A stretch of 64,000 nt of DNA from Catonia carolina (GCA_035578175.1 JAQMRL010000003.1:25133672-25197671), one strand, 5' to 3'. Counted from the first letter of the stretch, positions 1 through 11,172 are shown. Made by a program: numbers and translations. The notes: generated from the sequence alone by a model not told the origin.

Positions 1-356
1 GTTAACTACTTAATTTTTTTATAATAGAAAAGATATACATTTTGGACCAGTGATTCATAAAATAAACTAATGTACAGCACTATTTTCTATTTTACGTTTG
101 AACAAATAAAAAAACCATTTATGCGTCAAACGTTAAGTAGCTTCAGTTCAATTCAATCAATTTGCGGGTAGAATCAGAAACCACAAAAAAATCAGCAATT
201 TTGTTATTTTTTTGGAAACAGTATATGAGATAATACTACTAGAAACTATACAGTCGTTTCCTAATGGGAGAAAGATTCTACGAAATTTTAAATTCTAGGA
301 AGAGTACAAAAACTAAATCTATATCTAAACACTCAAATAATTTGAAATGGACTCAC
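1..356 (-). other. Part of the first intron of the Ser-rich gene
   Basis: The intron begins with GTGAGT on the minus strand at 356 and continues off the left edge of the window. The sequence is AT-rich and no repeat is recognised in it. The assignment depends on the exon call at 357-802. Confidence 0.45.
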
Positions 357-802
357 CTGTGGGAGATCGGCCGTTTGTCAACCCAATTGGTATCATTTGA
401 AGTGACACCCGATAAGAAACCGTCGATTTCTGACCGATCATCTCTAAAGTCGACACCGACACTACCGCTTCTGCCTCGAATGTCTTTAGTGTAGTCATAA
501 TCGATAATCGTCGGATCAAAATAATCGTCCGGTTCTGGTGTTAAATTTATGGTCAATGAACGTGATGTCAATATAACTTCTTCCGAATATGTGCGAACAC
601 GTTTCTTTCTAACGCCCCCTAAGTTTGGCTGGGGCGGTGAAGACGACATTAATAATTTAGGGTTCGTTGATGAGGAAGAGCTACCGACAGGAGAAGAAGA
701 ATCTGAAGACACTTCAATATCATTGGAAGATGATTTGAGGTGTCCATTGACACGACCACCTTCACCTTCCGGTGCTATTATAACTATATCACTTTTGTTC
801 AT
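357..802 (-). CDS. First coding exon of an unidentified host gene, Ser-rich N terminus
   Basis: An open frame begins at an ATG (802-800) in a good insect start context (AAAATGAAC). It runs 148 codons to a consensus splice donor: CACAG at the exon end followed by GTGAGT (356-351). The open frame reaches a stop only two bases into the intron, which supports the donor as the true end. The exon finishes in phase 2. The peptide begins MNKSDIVIIAPEGEGG. It then has a Ser-rich acidic tract around residues 23-50, a basic stretch KKRVR near residue 66, and an acidic DYFDPTIIDYDYTKD segment around residues 90-105. There is no signal peptide and no membrane segment, and the composition looks disordered. 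The GTG eight codons upstream is in frame, but the ATG is preferred. The remaining exons lie off the left edge. I do not recognise the protein. That it is real host coding sequence is inferred from the open length, the start context and the donor. Confidence 0.6.
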
Positions 803-1531
803 TTTCAATATTTTACCACACACTAATTATAATTAGTTTCTTTTTGTTTAATTTACTAAAAAAAATTAACACCTTAGCAAAGTAATAAAAAATTACTCAA
901 AACAATAATGTTTTTAATTTTTAATGTAGTACTTCATAAAATATAAATATTTCACACTCAAATTAACACACTTAAAACAAGTCTTTCAACACGAGAAATT
1001 AATTTATTTTTAGTTTTTGAAAAGATTTAAAGTAGAAACACTTAGTTTTTCTATTCAAAATGAAACTTCATGTGCAATAAGTTTGTTTACTTCATTTTTT
1101 AAGTACTATTATATTCCTAAGTTAAAAGAAACAAAAAACATAAATACAGACACTGTACAGCAGTACAAACAAAACAAACAGCATCTTGTAACTTGACTTG
1201 TCAAGTTACAAATGTTTACTGTTGTAGTTTGTCACTTAACAATGATCTCACTTTAACTAAATAGTATTTACTTAAATAGTTACTGCATACTATTTTAACT
1301 AGTTAGGCGAGTTAATTTAATAACAATTTCTCAATACAAATGCGTAGTAGAATTAAGGATAATTCATGTAAAAGACGAGAAACCAACAAACTAAATTTGA
1401 ATAAAAAAAATTTGGAAAATAAAATTCAAACTATTTCCGATTTATTCGATAATAATAGAATATTAATACATTTGAGAATAATCTGTAACAATTGTAATTA
1501 TAACACTAATATTTCTATAATAGTTAGTTTA
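803..1531. other. AT-rich upstream region of the Ser-rich gene
   Basis: This should hold the 5'UTR and promoter of the minus-strand gene. I see no TATA or initiator match that I would defend. The only clear structure is a perfect 12-bp inverted repeat at 1186-1211, listed separately. Confidence 0.3.
1186..1211. repeat. Perfect 12-bp inverted repeat with 2-nt spacer
   Basis: The arm TTGTAACTTGAC (1186-1197) is followed by TT and then its exact reverse complement (1200-1211). It lies about 400 bp upstream of the Ser-rich start codon. It could be a protein-binding palindrome or a chance hairpin. Confidence 0.5.
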
Positions 1532-1535
1532 TTAA

Positions 1536-2280
1536 GAGGGAGCACCATACCTCAAAAATCGAAAAAAATCGATTTTTCTAATTTTGGCGCCATTGCCTTC
1601 TGTATCTTTTTCTGTGTAATTACATATAAAAATTATAACTGTACGATAGAAATTACGGAAGCTATGCAAATTTTTGTTAAGTAATGTTTTGAACAGAATT
1701 TCTTTTAATTGAGTTAATCTGTGGAAACAAATTAAGAGTTGCGATATTTAAAGAACACGGAAAGCTGAAAAGGCAATGGAAAGTGTGTCAAAAAAAGCAA
1801 GACCAGAAAAGAAAAAAGGAAATTATTTGAGGAAAAAGAACAGTCTGGTGAGGATCAATATTATGGTGCAGGCCGATTTTAGGGTAAGTAAAACTTTACA
1901 GCTCATTTCCCACAAATTCACGTTTTTCCCTAAAGGTACAGTTTTCTCAAAAACTATTTAATATAGAAGGTTGAAATTTTTTGAGCATGTTTCTTAGCAA
2001 AATTGTGACATATGGTACTAGAATCATGGCAGTATTATTACTAAGTTTGAAATGAAATGAAAAATTTTACAAAAAAAATTTAATTTTTGCATTTTCCAAA
2101 AAAAATTCTCGAAATGGTATCGCTAGCTCTATATTAATAAATTTTAGTACCAGAGCTTAAAAAGATGTCATAGAAAAGGCACAAAAAAATTAATGCCCTA
2201 ACTCTTAACGGTTTCTTAGAAACGTGTACCTAAAAAGAGGTCAATTTAACAAGGGTTAGATAGGAGGTATAGTGCTCCCC
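1536..2280. mobile_element. TTAA-flanked inverted-repeat DNA transposon remnant, possibly Kolobok-like
   Basis: TTAA (1532-1535) is followed by GAGGGAGCACCATACCTC. At the other end GAGGTATAGTGCTCCCC is followed by TTAA (2281-2284). The ends are therefore inverted repeats of about 17-20 bp inside a TTAA target duplication. Inside, one plus-strand frame near 1795-1880 reads as a basic tail ending in the residues YYGAGRF. That resembles the C terminus I associate with Kolobok-type transposases, from memory. Length 745 bp, so it is non-autonomous. The structure is seen; the superfamily name is an inference, and piggyBac also uses TTAA. Confidence 0.55.
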
Positions 2281-2529
2281 TTAAATAGGTTATAAATATA
2301 TATTTAGTAACTTTATAGTGATAACAGCAAAAACACAGAACAATAATTAAAGTAGACTGCTTTTAACAAAAATAAACGGGGGTGGAGCCGTTTCAAATGC
2401 AGTACTACAATTTTTCCAATAATTCATGAAGTTCACTGCCGTCTGTTAAAAAATCAAAGAAAAAGCACAAAATTTTCAATAGAAGTATTTGTAATTAATA
2501 CACAATTAAATCATTATAATAAATTCGAG

Positions 2530-2918
2530 AAAACATCCTACGCAAGATAATGGGTCCGAAGATAGTAGACGACAATACAGGTTACAAGAAAGAGCAGACA
2601 AACACAAGTAAAATGAATGATTATTTTACTGGAAACCATTAGAAAACGAAGACAAAAATTCTACGGACATCTGGATAGAATAAATTATAAACAGTTGAAA
2701 AATCAAATTTTAAAAGCGCTATTAAACCCAAGTTATCGGATAATTGGTTTAAAAAAATCAGAAACGAAATGGAGAAAATTGGAATACCTACCCGAGGAAA
2801 CGTAACAGATCGAATGAAGCTCATGATTAAGTTACTGATTACAGACTTTAAGTGGTTCGATAAAGAAACAAATCTAAACGCCAGATGGATGGAAAAAGAA
2901 GAAAACTCTTTTAAGTGA
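2530..2918 (+). pseudogene. Decayed C terminus of a non-LTR retrotransposon (endonuclease-reverse transcriptase type)
   Basis: Broken frames read RKIMGPK, then a motif FYGHLDRI in another frame (2617-2700), then ITDFKWFDKETNLNARWM ending at a stop at 2916-2918. The order 'RKI.GPK, RRQKFYGHL.R, W..E.EKIGIP' is the usual C-terminal tail of LINE-encoded polyproteins in insects. Frameshifts and stops make it a pseudogene. The reverse transcriptase domain itself is absent. A similar tail lies on the minus strand at 57640-58059. Confidence 0.6.
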
Positions 2919-3794
2919 AAAAATCATGAGATTGCGGGCGGCAAATAGAGTTTCCACAAATGTCTAAAATGATTAATTGGACGTAGTCTTAAACGGCCCT
3001 AAACGGAAAAATCACACTATAAATTACAAAAGAATCGAAAAAATATTAAATAACTGTACAGTAAATTCAATTTATTAAGACAGTATTGTTAAAATAGGGA
3101 ACCTATGAAGTAGAGTTAAGGGGGAAATTTTTTGTAATTATTCTACGGCATTCGTTATTACTAGAGGAACTTTTTCCATAATTTTGTAAATTACCATACA
3201 TCCGCTTTTTAAAGTAGTGATCAATTTATTTATACCAAGTATTAAAAGAATTTGTAGTTACTGTCAAATATAGTTTAAATCGTTCTGAAAACTTTATTCT
3301 TAAATACATAATAAAAATGTATTATTATTATTATTTGTAATAAAAAGAATTAAAAAATTGTAGAGGGAAATTTTTAATTTCAAACGGGGAACTTGTTTTT
3401 TTAAAAAAATTAAATATCCCTCTGGGGAAAAGTTATTATCTTCACAATTTGAAATAACTGGATTTCCACTCATAAGTCCGAAATTTTTACTGAACAGTTA
3501 CTTAGCAGTGTTTGTAAGGCGCTATGAACGTGAGGTTACTGACACGTCACCTATAAGTTTAAACAACAACTATGCTATCTTAAAATACTTATTTACTCGA
3601 ATATCTTTTTTATAAATTCTTTAATACTCTTGTACCGTAATTTCATTAGTAAATTCTGGTTTCTGAAAAGCTCAATTCGGTTAAAACAGGTTTTATTGTC
3701 ATCCTAATAAAAACAATTATTTAGGATGGTAAGTTAAATCAATATTTGCACTTGAAGAAGATAAAGTTTTTATGCCACTTCATTATATCAAACT
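2919..3794. other. AT-rich intergenic sequence
   Basis: I see no open frame of substance and no repeat shared with the rest of the window. Confidence 0.4.
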
Positions 3795-4031
3795 GATTAG
3801 TAAAGTAATAAAAAATGTTAAGAAAAGTGAGAAAAATAAAAATTTGGAGTACTCGTGAATTTAATTTTCATAAAGTTTTAAATAAATTTTTAAAAAAATG
3901 TGATTAAAAGTGATTTTAGTAAAGTAATAAAAAATGTTAAGAAAAGGGAGAAAATTTGGAGTACTCGTGAATTTAAATTTCATAAAATTTTAAATAAATT
4001 TAAATAAAAAATGTGATGAAAAGTGAATTAT
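3795..4031. repeat. Tandem duplication, 2 x about 119 bp
   Basis: The first unit starts with TAGTAAAGTAATAAAAAATG at 3798 and the second with the same sequence at 3917. Both continue through TTGGAGTACTCGTGAATTTA and an AAATGTGAT tail. The copies differ by a few substitutions and small indels. No coding potential. Confidence 0.75.
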
Positions 4032-5771
4032 TATGTGTAGTATGAAATTTGAATCAATGTTTATTTGAATAAAACAGGGCAATGACCTGCTTTTCGAATC
4101 TGAATAACATTGTACTGCAATACTACTGCAAGATTCAGAATACAGCAGTATCGACTAACACGGTACAATCGCTGCAGCATTTGCCACAAAATAATCACTG
4201 AAAAACAACTGAATTCTTTTTTTTATGATAAAATATTAAATTGTCACACAATTTTTAAAAGTATTTCGTGAATCGAAACACTAAAAAGTTGTCGAGCAAA
4301 AATGTTTTTTTTTAACTTATAATAGGTAGTACTGTGAAACTAACACGACTACTGTTTACAGCAGTAAAAGAAATTTGGCAGTTGATTTTAACTAATAGAC
4401 TTTCAAGTACATACTCGTGTTTGAAACAACAATTCCTTTCACAACCGTTATTAAAGGAATAAAGCATACTAACAAATCTAAATTAGGTATTAACGATATA
4501 ATTTGATAAAAAAACCATAATTACGTTTAGTCAAAACTTATTAATATGAGAGACCTACCGTTTGTGGTTAATAAGTTATTATATTTTTAAAACAAAGAAA
4601 AAACCTAATTAAAAAAAATATATGACAAAAATCTTTACCTAATACAACACTGTAACACATTAAACTAATAAAAATGACACAAATTATCAAGAATAATTTA
4701 ATAAATTGATAAAAATTAATACGAAATTATATAGATACACATAAACAAATTTTGAATAGTTTGAATCCTTAATAATTTAAAATAAAACTGAAATGTAAAC
4801 GGAATATTAATGGAAATCACTTGAAGTTCGCACGTATAACAATGAAGTTTAAACAGAATTCAACATAACAGTGTAAGAGGTGAATAACAACTGAGCAAAT
4901 AACAAAGCGTTAAGTAAAATGCGTCGTCTAAATGTAAACAAAAAATAACAAAAGCAATAAAGAAAAAAAAAGTACCATCATAAAAAATATATAAACAAAT
5001 AAATTACCAACAAAAATCGACTAGAAAATATCCGCGAATGACGTATTAATTAATAAAGTTATAATTAAACTTAATAATAATTAACACATAAAAAATAATA
5101 AATTTCTCAGTGCGTCACAGTAAAACAAAATTAAAAATCATTAAGCCTCGAGTAAAAATATACATATATTTAGAACGTACGTACAATATTACACACGAAC
5201 ACACACGCAAAAAGATTGTAGATGGTAGGATGACGATGACCTTGATACAGAAAAAAGAAATAAAAACTAAAATAAAAAACCGCGAAATCCGAATAGTGCT
5301 AAATAATCAATGGAGAATGTATCTTATCCTTTGTAGCCAAAATAAATGGAAAGAAGTTTTTTTTTAATTTAAGACACGGAGCTGTTAAGTACAAAAATAC
5401 ACTTGCAGTCAAGTTTCTAAAGTTCACTGAATCAATTTTTATAATATTAAACTTTGATAATGTTAAGTTAATTTTGTTAAAACAGTTAACGTGGATAAGA
5501 ATTAGAGTTTAATATAAAAAAGTGTTTATTTTAGTTGGAATGTCAACTAAATATTTTTAAGTTCATATTTCACAGACAAAAGCGAAAATGTAAACACTTT
5601 AATAAAATTATAGCACTTACAAACTTGCCAATGATTTTCTTCTGAATTTTAAACATAACACAACTAATAAGAATTTTGTTTTTTGTGAATTTTAAACAGT
5701 AGACTCTCAAAGGAAGTACATAACATGTCAAGCCATAAGAAATAAACTAATAAGTAACAAAGTAGTGTTAA
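4032..5771. other. AT-rich intergenic sequence
   Basis: No supported gene. The longest open frame (5110-5367) starts at a non-ATG codon and has a low-complexity Lys/Ile/Arg composition, so I do not call it. No repeat family of the window is recognised. Confidence 0.4.
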
Positions 5772-5872
5772 TTAGGTCATCAGGCAAAAGGCTGGTTTGA
5801 ACCTCTGAAGTTTTACTAAGCAAAACGAGGAGTGAGGTGGTTTGCCTTCCTCACTGAGTTGAAAAGTATGTT
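5772..5872 (-). mobile_element. SINE-like family B, 3' fragment
   Basis: Minus-strand family B sequence: the 3' end reads (plus strand) TTAGGTCATCAGGCAAAAGG and continues to TTGAAAAGTATG. It stops where family A copy A1 begins. The 5' part of a long family B copy resumes on the other side of A1 (7020-7171). The two pieces look like one copy split by A1, with about 110 bp lost. Confidence 0.6.
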
Positions 5873-5985
5873 TATTATTAGTTTTTTATTTTTAATGATT
5901 TTTATTGATTTTTCGAAATCGAGTTTTCACCGGATCTACATGTTTTCAGACCCCCTGAACCAAAAAAACATGTTTTTAGCGATTG

Positions 5986-5987
<2 letters not shown>

Positions 5988-6020
<33 letters not shown>
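5988..6020. repeat. (TG)n microsatellite inside family A
   Basis: About 16 uninterrupted TG units. The homologous position of copy A2 (17330-17388) is also a GT tract, so the microsatellite belongs to the element. Confidence 0.9.
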
Positions 6021-6022
<2 letters not shown>

Positions 6023-6349
6023 CAGAATATCTCAAGAACGGAACATCGTACGAACTTGAAACTTGAAATTTAAGTTACATACCACTACCGGACACGACAC
6101 GAACATTTTCATCAAAATCGGTCAACCGGAAGTAGTACTTCATTCGTGTAATTTTTCACTTTTTGCGATTTTCTCAAAAACTGGTCCTACGTTTTTTTTT
6201 AAAAATCGCCTGGTTTACTAAATTTTTTATGCTCAACAAGATAGGGTAGGCGCCATTACCGCTGAAATTTTTGGTGAGGCTGTTTTCACGTAAAAAAATT
6301 TGTTTTTTTTAAGATTACGGCTTTAATATGCATTTTAGCACAAAAATTG

Positions 6350-6550
6350 TTGTTGTTGTTGTTTAGGTCATCAGCCAAAAGGCTGGTTTGAACCTGTAGA
6401 GGTTTTACTAAGTAAATCGAGGAGTGAGGTGGTTTACCATTGCCTTCCTCACTGAGTGGAAAAGTATGCTTATCAGCATGCCGGGCCCTCTGAAAAGCAC
6501 ATATTTTCCACTCTGCAAATGACACCTTCACTTCATTCACCACAGGGGAA
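6350..6550 (-). mobile_element. SINE-like family B, short form, nested in family A
   Basis: Read on the minus strand it runs from TGTGGTGAATGAAGTGAAGG to a CCTAAACAACAACAACAA tail. The flanks AAAAATTG(TT) at 6342-6351 and 6551-6560 are a target-site duplication. Family A copy A2 has no insertion at the matching place. The frame encoding EVKVSFAEWKICAFQRARHA is open in this copy. Confidence 0.8.
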
Positions 6551-7019
6551 AAAAATTGTTATAATAAAAAATGTAGAGAATTTAAAATCCTACAACTTTT
6601 ATTTCAAACATTTTTTTGTATAAATCTTAGTTTAGCGGTATTTAGCGATTTTCTGTTTTTTTCTCACGAAAACTTGTGAAAAATCGATTTTTTTTAAAGA
6701 TTTCAGCCTTAGTAAGTGCATTTTACGACAAAAGTGTATATAATCAAATTTATAGGAAATTAAAAGATCTACAACTTTTATTTATAGCTTTTTTCTCTAC
6801 AGAGCCTAGTTTAGCGTGAAAGAGTGATTTTCCGCATTTTAAAGCCAAACTGAGGTCGATTTTCATTTTGCATCTTTCACTCATGATTATAATAAGGTTA
6901 TGTTTTTTGAGGTTAGTTTTCTGTTTTTTTCTAATGTTTTATTACTAATGTTAGGTTACATTGTTCATTATTTACATTGGAAAGAGAAAGTCGTGTGAGT
7001 GTTTCACACCAGATTTTAA

Positions 7020-7171
7020 TAGTGTCTTTTACACCTTTACCACTTCTGTTCTGAAATATTTCAGTCATATAATTGGCTGACCATGTGATAAGAAACAGAA
7101 CTATTTTTTGTACCCCTGGAACTAGTAGATCGAGTACAATTAATTTAACACTCCGCCTGCCTGTTATGGGC
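7020..7171 (-). mobile_element. SINE-like family B, 5' fragment
   Basis: Matches the 5' part of the long family B copies in reverse: the plus strand reads GTGTCTTTTACACC, then CTGACCATGTGATAAGAAAC, then GCCTGCCTGTTATGGG. It starts exactly where family A copy A1 ends. Confidence 0.65.
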
Positions 7172-8114
7172 CTACGTATAGAGTATACTGTATAATTTCA
7201 TATCTGATCTTACAAAAAATGCTTATTTTCGGGAAACAAATTGGGTTACCGAAAAACAAAAATACAATCGAGTTTTAGTTAACTTATACAGAATTTTAAA
7301 TCAGTTATAGCTTTGTAATCCAATTTTTTATCCGACCGGGACTTCGTCCCATGCCAGTCCGTTACAAGAAAAACAAGAGGATAACAAAATATTCCCGACT
7401 ATGAAGTGACCTTGGACCTTGGAACTGGTGAACTATAGCATAATTATATAACTGGCATGAGAACATTAACCCGTAAATATAAGACTGCGCATAATTTGCT
7501 AGCTTTGGGCAGTATTGGATAAGAAACCGACAATTTAGTTCAGAGTAAAAAAGTACAGACATGTTGTATCGAAAATTGCACGATATGTAAACTGCATCAG
7601 CCAGAAATTTGAGTCATACATTTGTTAAAATATCCTCTTTAAAAACATCTCAGAACAACATGGACTACAAAATATTTAATAACTGAACTAAAAGAAAATA
7701 TATTTATCTTAAAAGATAAACAACAGTAATTGAACAATGTTTGTAGATATGGAAAAAGAAAATTAAGAAAAAAGCACTTAAGTACGAAGATTTATAGTCA
7801 AGGAGTGAATACACAAGAAATTATTATAGATATAAAAGTAAACATAATTATTACAAAAATATACGTCAAAAGTAAGATATATTATGTGAAGCATTAAAGT
7901 CAGTAATTGATATTCATTCTTTATTTTACGATTTTAATGATTGTAAAACTGCAGTGTAATATTTCAAGTTGATGTCAATCAGTTTTAAAGAATTGTATTT
8001 GTACTTAATGTGTTTTTAATTTAGTGAACTCTTACAGTTTAAAAGTATTATGTCGTTATGAAGTATTTATTTAACCAAATTATTTTTCATGTACAGTTGT
8101 ATGAAATAAATGAC
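7172..8114. other. Unique AT-rich sequence
   Basis: A 66-codon minus-strand open frame (7362-7562) starts with ATG. It has no recognisable domain, no splice context and no family, so I leave it uncalled. No shared repeat is seen. Confidence 0.35.
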
Positions 8115-9130
8115 ATGTTTACTATTTTCTCTTGCCCTATTTGAAAATGTAGAGAAGGAAAGTAGGCCTACTTACTGTTTCTATGCCGATTTTTCGAGTT
8201 TTCGCCGTAAATACACGTTTTCACGTCCTCTCAAACCCAAACGTGTGTTTACCGATTCTTTGCGTGAATAAAATATTTCAAGAACCGAATACCAAATCAA
8301 ATATATAGTTTTTGACATGTCATATTATATATTATTTTAAGTGACAATAAAAATTTATTTATTTACTATGATGTTAAAAATAAGCTATCAAAATTTAATC
8401 AGATGAGGGACGATTCAAAGGGCACTGAGGCAAAAGACAACACCCGAAAAAAGTTAAAGTTTTTTAAGACGATGGTAGTTCCAGCCTTGACATACGATAG
8501 TGAAGAAAGGGAGGCGAGGAGAAGGGAGAAACATCAAATCCTTAAGGTCTGTCAAGGATTGTACGAGGAGACTAGACAAAATCAGAAATAAAGATATAAG
8601 GCGAGAATTGGGATTTTTCTACTCAACGAAAAAATGAAATAGTATCGTGCCCAATGGGTCGATCATTTAAATAGAACCCCAGAAAGCCGCTTGCCTAGTG
8701 TAGCTAGAAGATACAAACCAGTGGCAAGTAGAGATATTGACAGGCCGAAGAAAAGATGGGTGCAGGAACAGGTAGAAATGGCTAACCCATGAAGAGAAGA
8801 CTTTTTTCACTTAATTATTATCGTACGAACTTAAAATTGGAATTAAGTTAGATACTACAAGGGACACGGGCATTTTCATAAAAACTGGACAACCGGAAAT
8901 TTATTCGTGAAATTTTTCACTTTTTACAATTTCCTCAAAAACGGTTCCTACAATTTCCTTCAAGATCGCCTCATTTCCCACATTTTTGGTGCTTACAAGA
9001 CTAGTAAATCCACACTGCTGAAATTTGTAAAGAGACTGTGCTTTAGTAGTACTTTTGTTCAAAGATTGCGGCCTTAATATGCATTTTACGACTTAAGTTA
9101 TAAAAATTTACAAACTTACAACTTTACCAG
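8115..9130. mobile_element. Family A repeat, copy A3, diverged, interrupted by a LINE fragment
   Basis: Starts with ATTTTCTCTTGCCCTATTTG, as copy A2 does. It continues through AAATATTTCAAGAACCGAATA, is broken by LINE sequence at about 8300-8815, then resumes at TCGTACGAACTTAAAATTGG and runs through GATTGCGGCCTTAATATGCA. More diverged than A1 and A2. The far end is not identifiable. Confidence 0.6.
8380..8792 (+). pseudogene. LINE C-terminal fragment (endonuclease-reverse transcriptase type)
   Basis: Frames read KLKFFKTMVVPALTYDSEE (8448-8504) and then, after frameshifts, RNKDIRRELGIFS, KYRAQWVDHLNR and DRPKKRWVQEQVEMANP before a stop at 8790-8792. The series 'KFYKTMAVP..TYGSE', 'R..DIR.ELGV', 'Y...W..HL.RM' and 'GRPRKRW' is the standard end of insect RTE-like LINE polyproteins. 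It shares this with the copy at 47756-48243. It lies inside family A copy A3, so it inserted later. Catalytic reverse transcriptase residues are not included. Confidence 0.7.
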
Positions 9131-9867
9131 TTAGGCTAAATATTTATAAAAATTAGAAATAGAAAAACACGAACAAGCGGTTCAAACATTTTCCAGGAAT
9201 TGAACTTGAACTTCAAAATTAAACTTACGAAAGATAATCATCATTAACATGAAACTAATAAACATGATCCGAATTTTTTTTAGAGCTATCTCGCCAATCA
9301 AACAATATCCACACGTGGAAGTACCGAAAAATAAAACAATTCTTTTGTTATATTCTCTATCATAAACTCAAAAACTGTATTATTAAAGTTTGTACTAAAG
9401 TTTATCACTAAAAAAACAGGAGAAAATGTATAATGTATATTGAAATGCGTCATAGTATAGGCCTATAGATATTATGTCATAACAATTTTTTCTCTTTTCA
9501 TAGGCACTGCATTAACATTAGGCTATCTAGACTATAAATTTAGTAATCGGTATACTAAAAAATTTTTATATAAATTACGATTAAGAGTACTATAAATAGC
9601 CTTCTACATTACGTATTGCATTATATGTATAATACTTCTCTTGCGTAATTAAATAATAAATATAGTGATATTTAAAAAAAGAAAGAAGACTTATTGTGAG
9701 ATACGACTTTTTTTATTTGGAGCAACCGATAATTTCTCCAAAATCCCTTCATGAGAAACGGGTCTCATTGCTGGTGACAATTTTTAACAGGCTCAGGCCT
9801 ACCTTTGACCTATGGCAAAAACCATTATATCCCAACGAACTGCAGATGAGATCTAGCCAATATGAGT
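9131..9867. other. AT-rich sequence without recognised features
   Basis: Nothing coding is supported. An open frame at 9696-9887 starts with a non-ATG codon and runs into the poly-T end of a SINE. Confidence 0.35.
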
Positions 9868-10028
9868 CAAGTTTTTTTTTTGTTTAACGTCTTAACGACT
9901 GTACTGCAACTACCGCTAATGCAGATGGTGAAGGATGAATTGATTTTTGTAATGTATGAAAATATGCCGTGCCTGAATGGGATTCAAACCCAAGACCGCA
10001 TGGTGAGAGGCGAGCATGGTAAGAGCCA
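9868..10028 (-). mobile_element. tRNA-derived SINE, family E, 5'-truncated
   Basis: In reverse complement it carries a B box (GGTTTGAATCCCA, near-consensus) after GGTGAGAGGCGAGC-type head sequence. It ends in TTAAAC and poly-A. It matches the full copies at 60943-61134 and 45711-45913, lacking the start of the tRNA-like head and part of the body. Confidence 0.7.
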
Positions 10029-10377
10029 AGATCTGGTGTGAGGTTGCCCCTTCGTTAGGGGGAGAGTGGAATGAAAAATAAAATCGATTTTTCGTTAAAA
10101 ATATAGTTTGAGATGTACGCTTTAAAACTGCGTTAGAATCATGTTGCTATGCCAACTAGAAAATATTTTATTAATTTTTTTTGTGATTTTATGTTTAAGC
10201 TGATTTTGCCATCTGTCACGATTTTCCCACTCTATTAATATTTTTCTGTGATTTATTGTACTACGTCTATCTTTTATTTATTCATAGGTTGGCAGTATAA
10301 CCTAATAGTAATCTGGACTATTTTTGTTGTGGTCTGTCTTTGTTTACACTCGTGTTTTTGTTTCTTAAACATTAAAC

Positions 10378-11172
10378 ATAAGAATACAGAAAAGAGTGAA
10401 CCGCAATTTTACGATATTTCACGCGGAAGCCTTAGCAATTTTCGAAGCGTTGAAAATAATCTTTAGAAAAAAAATTAAAAAAGCCGTCATTTTCACCGAC
10501 TCTCGTAGCGTTTTGTCAGCACTTTATGGTTCTTACGGTAAAAATAAATTGGATGATATTATTATGGATATTAAAGAAATTTATGTAAATTTAATTAGAA
10601 TTGGACTTGACGCTTCCTTCGTTTGGATCCCAGGTCACTTGGGGATTGCGGGTAACGAAAGAGCCGACGAACTAGCGAAAGCAGCGCTTGGTAAAAATGT
10701 TATAGACATTCCTAAGGTGAGGTTTGACAATCTTTTCCCCTTTTTCGAATGTGTTCTGCGATCTGATTCTCGTAATTTCCTGAAATCACAAAGCAATTTT
10801 AAGGGAAAATTTTACTTTGAAAACTCCAAAGTTGGTTTGAACAAACCTTGGTTTGCAAATTCTAGAGGTCCTAGAGAGTTTATTACTCTGGTCAACAGAA
10901 TAAAATCTGGTCACACTTGCTGTAGAGCACATCTGGCGGATAAAAATGTGATTGGTTCTGCCGCGTGCGACTGCGGCGTGGTCAGACAAGACTTAAACCA
11001 TTTGATATTTGATTGCCCATTATTGTTTGAAGCTCCGGAGAGACTGAGACTCGACTTATGGAGAACTGATCCTGATATTGTATATGATGTACAAGGTATA
11101 ATACGTAAAGATAACGGGCTTGCTTACAGGGAAATTTTTAAATTTGCAAAAGAAAACAATGTTGTGATTTAA
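10378..11172 (+). CDS. RNase H domain and C-terminal zinc motif of an I-like LINE polyprotein (5'-truncated)
   Basis: The frame enters from the truncation point and stays open to the TAA at 11170-11172. An RNase H fold is clear: HAEALAIFEALK carries the catalytic Glu, FTDSRSVLSAL the second Asp, and WIPGHLGIAGNERADELAK the late His/Asp motif. The first catalytic Asp, which would lie just upstream, is lost with the 5' truncation. Near the C terminus CDCGVVRQDLNHLIFDC gives a C-x-C-x8-H-x4-C zinc motif typical of I- and R1-clade polyproteins. In an intact element RNase H follows endonuclease and reverse transcriptase in ORF2 and degrades the RNA strand of the hybrid. This copy cannot work alone. 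The first ATG is not meaningful here, because the true start is missing. Confidence 0.85.
   Translation: MRIQKRVNRNFTIFHAEALAIFEALKIIFRKKIKKAVIFTDSRSVLSALYGSYGKNKLDDIIMDIKEIYVNLIRIGLDASFVWIPGHLGIAGNERADELAKAALGKNVIDIPKVRFDNLFPFFECVLRSDSRNFLKSQSNFKGKFYFENSKVGLNKPWFANSRGPREFITLVNRIKSGHTCCRAHLADKNVIGSAACDCGVVRQDLNHLIFDCPLLFEAPERLRLDLWRTDPDIVYDVQGIIRKDNGLAYREIFKFAKENNVVI

Larger units (their letters stand above)
5873..7019. mobile_element. Family A repeat, copy A1 (carrying a nested family B)
   Basis: Shared with 17075-18147, 8115-9130 and, inverted, 54105-54868. Landmarks in order: a (TG)n tract, AATATCTCAAGAACGGAACA, a block around GGTCAACCGGAAGTAGTA, TTTCTCAAAAAC, and two or three diverged repeats containing GCGGCTTTAATATGCATTTT and TTTAGCGGTATTTAGCGATT. 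It ends in AGAGAAAGTCGTGTGAGTGT. In copy A2 the two ends carry inverted ACTTTCTCTTGCC, so this is probably a TIR DNA transposon without a coding region. A1 is interrupted by family B at 6350-6550. Confidence 0.65.

Noticed and set aside
549..836. Plus-strand 95-codon frame overlapping the Ser-rich exon
   Set aside because: It is the antisense shadow of the minus-strand exon, which has the donor and the start context.
5110..5367. 85-codon Lys/Ile-rich frame as a gene
   Set aside because: Non-ATG start, low-complexity composition and no family.
5988..6020. TG tracts as CRISPR-like or regulatory arrays
   Set aside because: Plain dinucleotide microsatellites inside family A. The genome is eukaryotic and there are no spacers.
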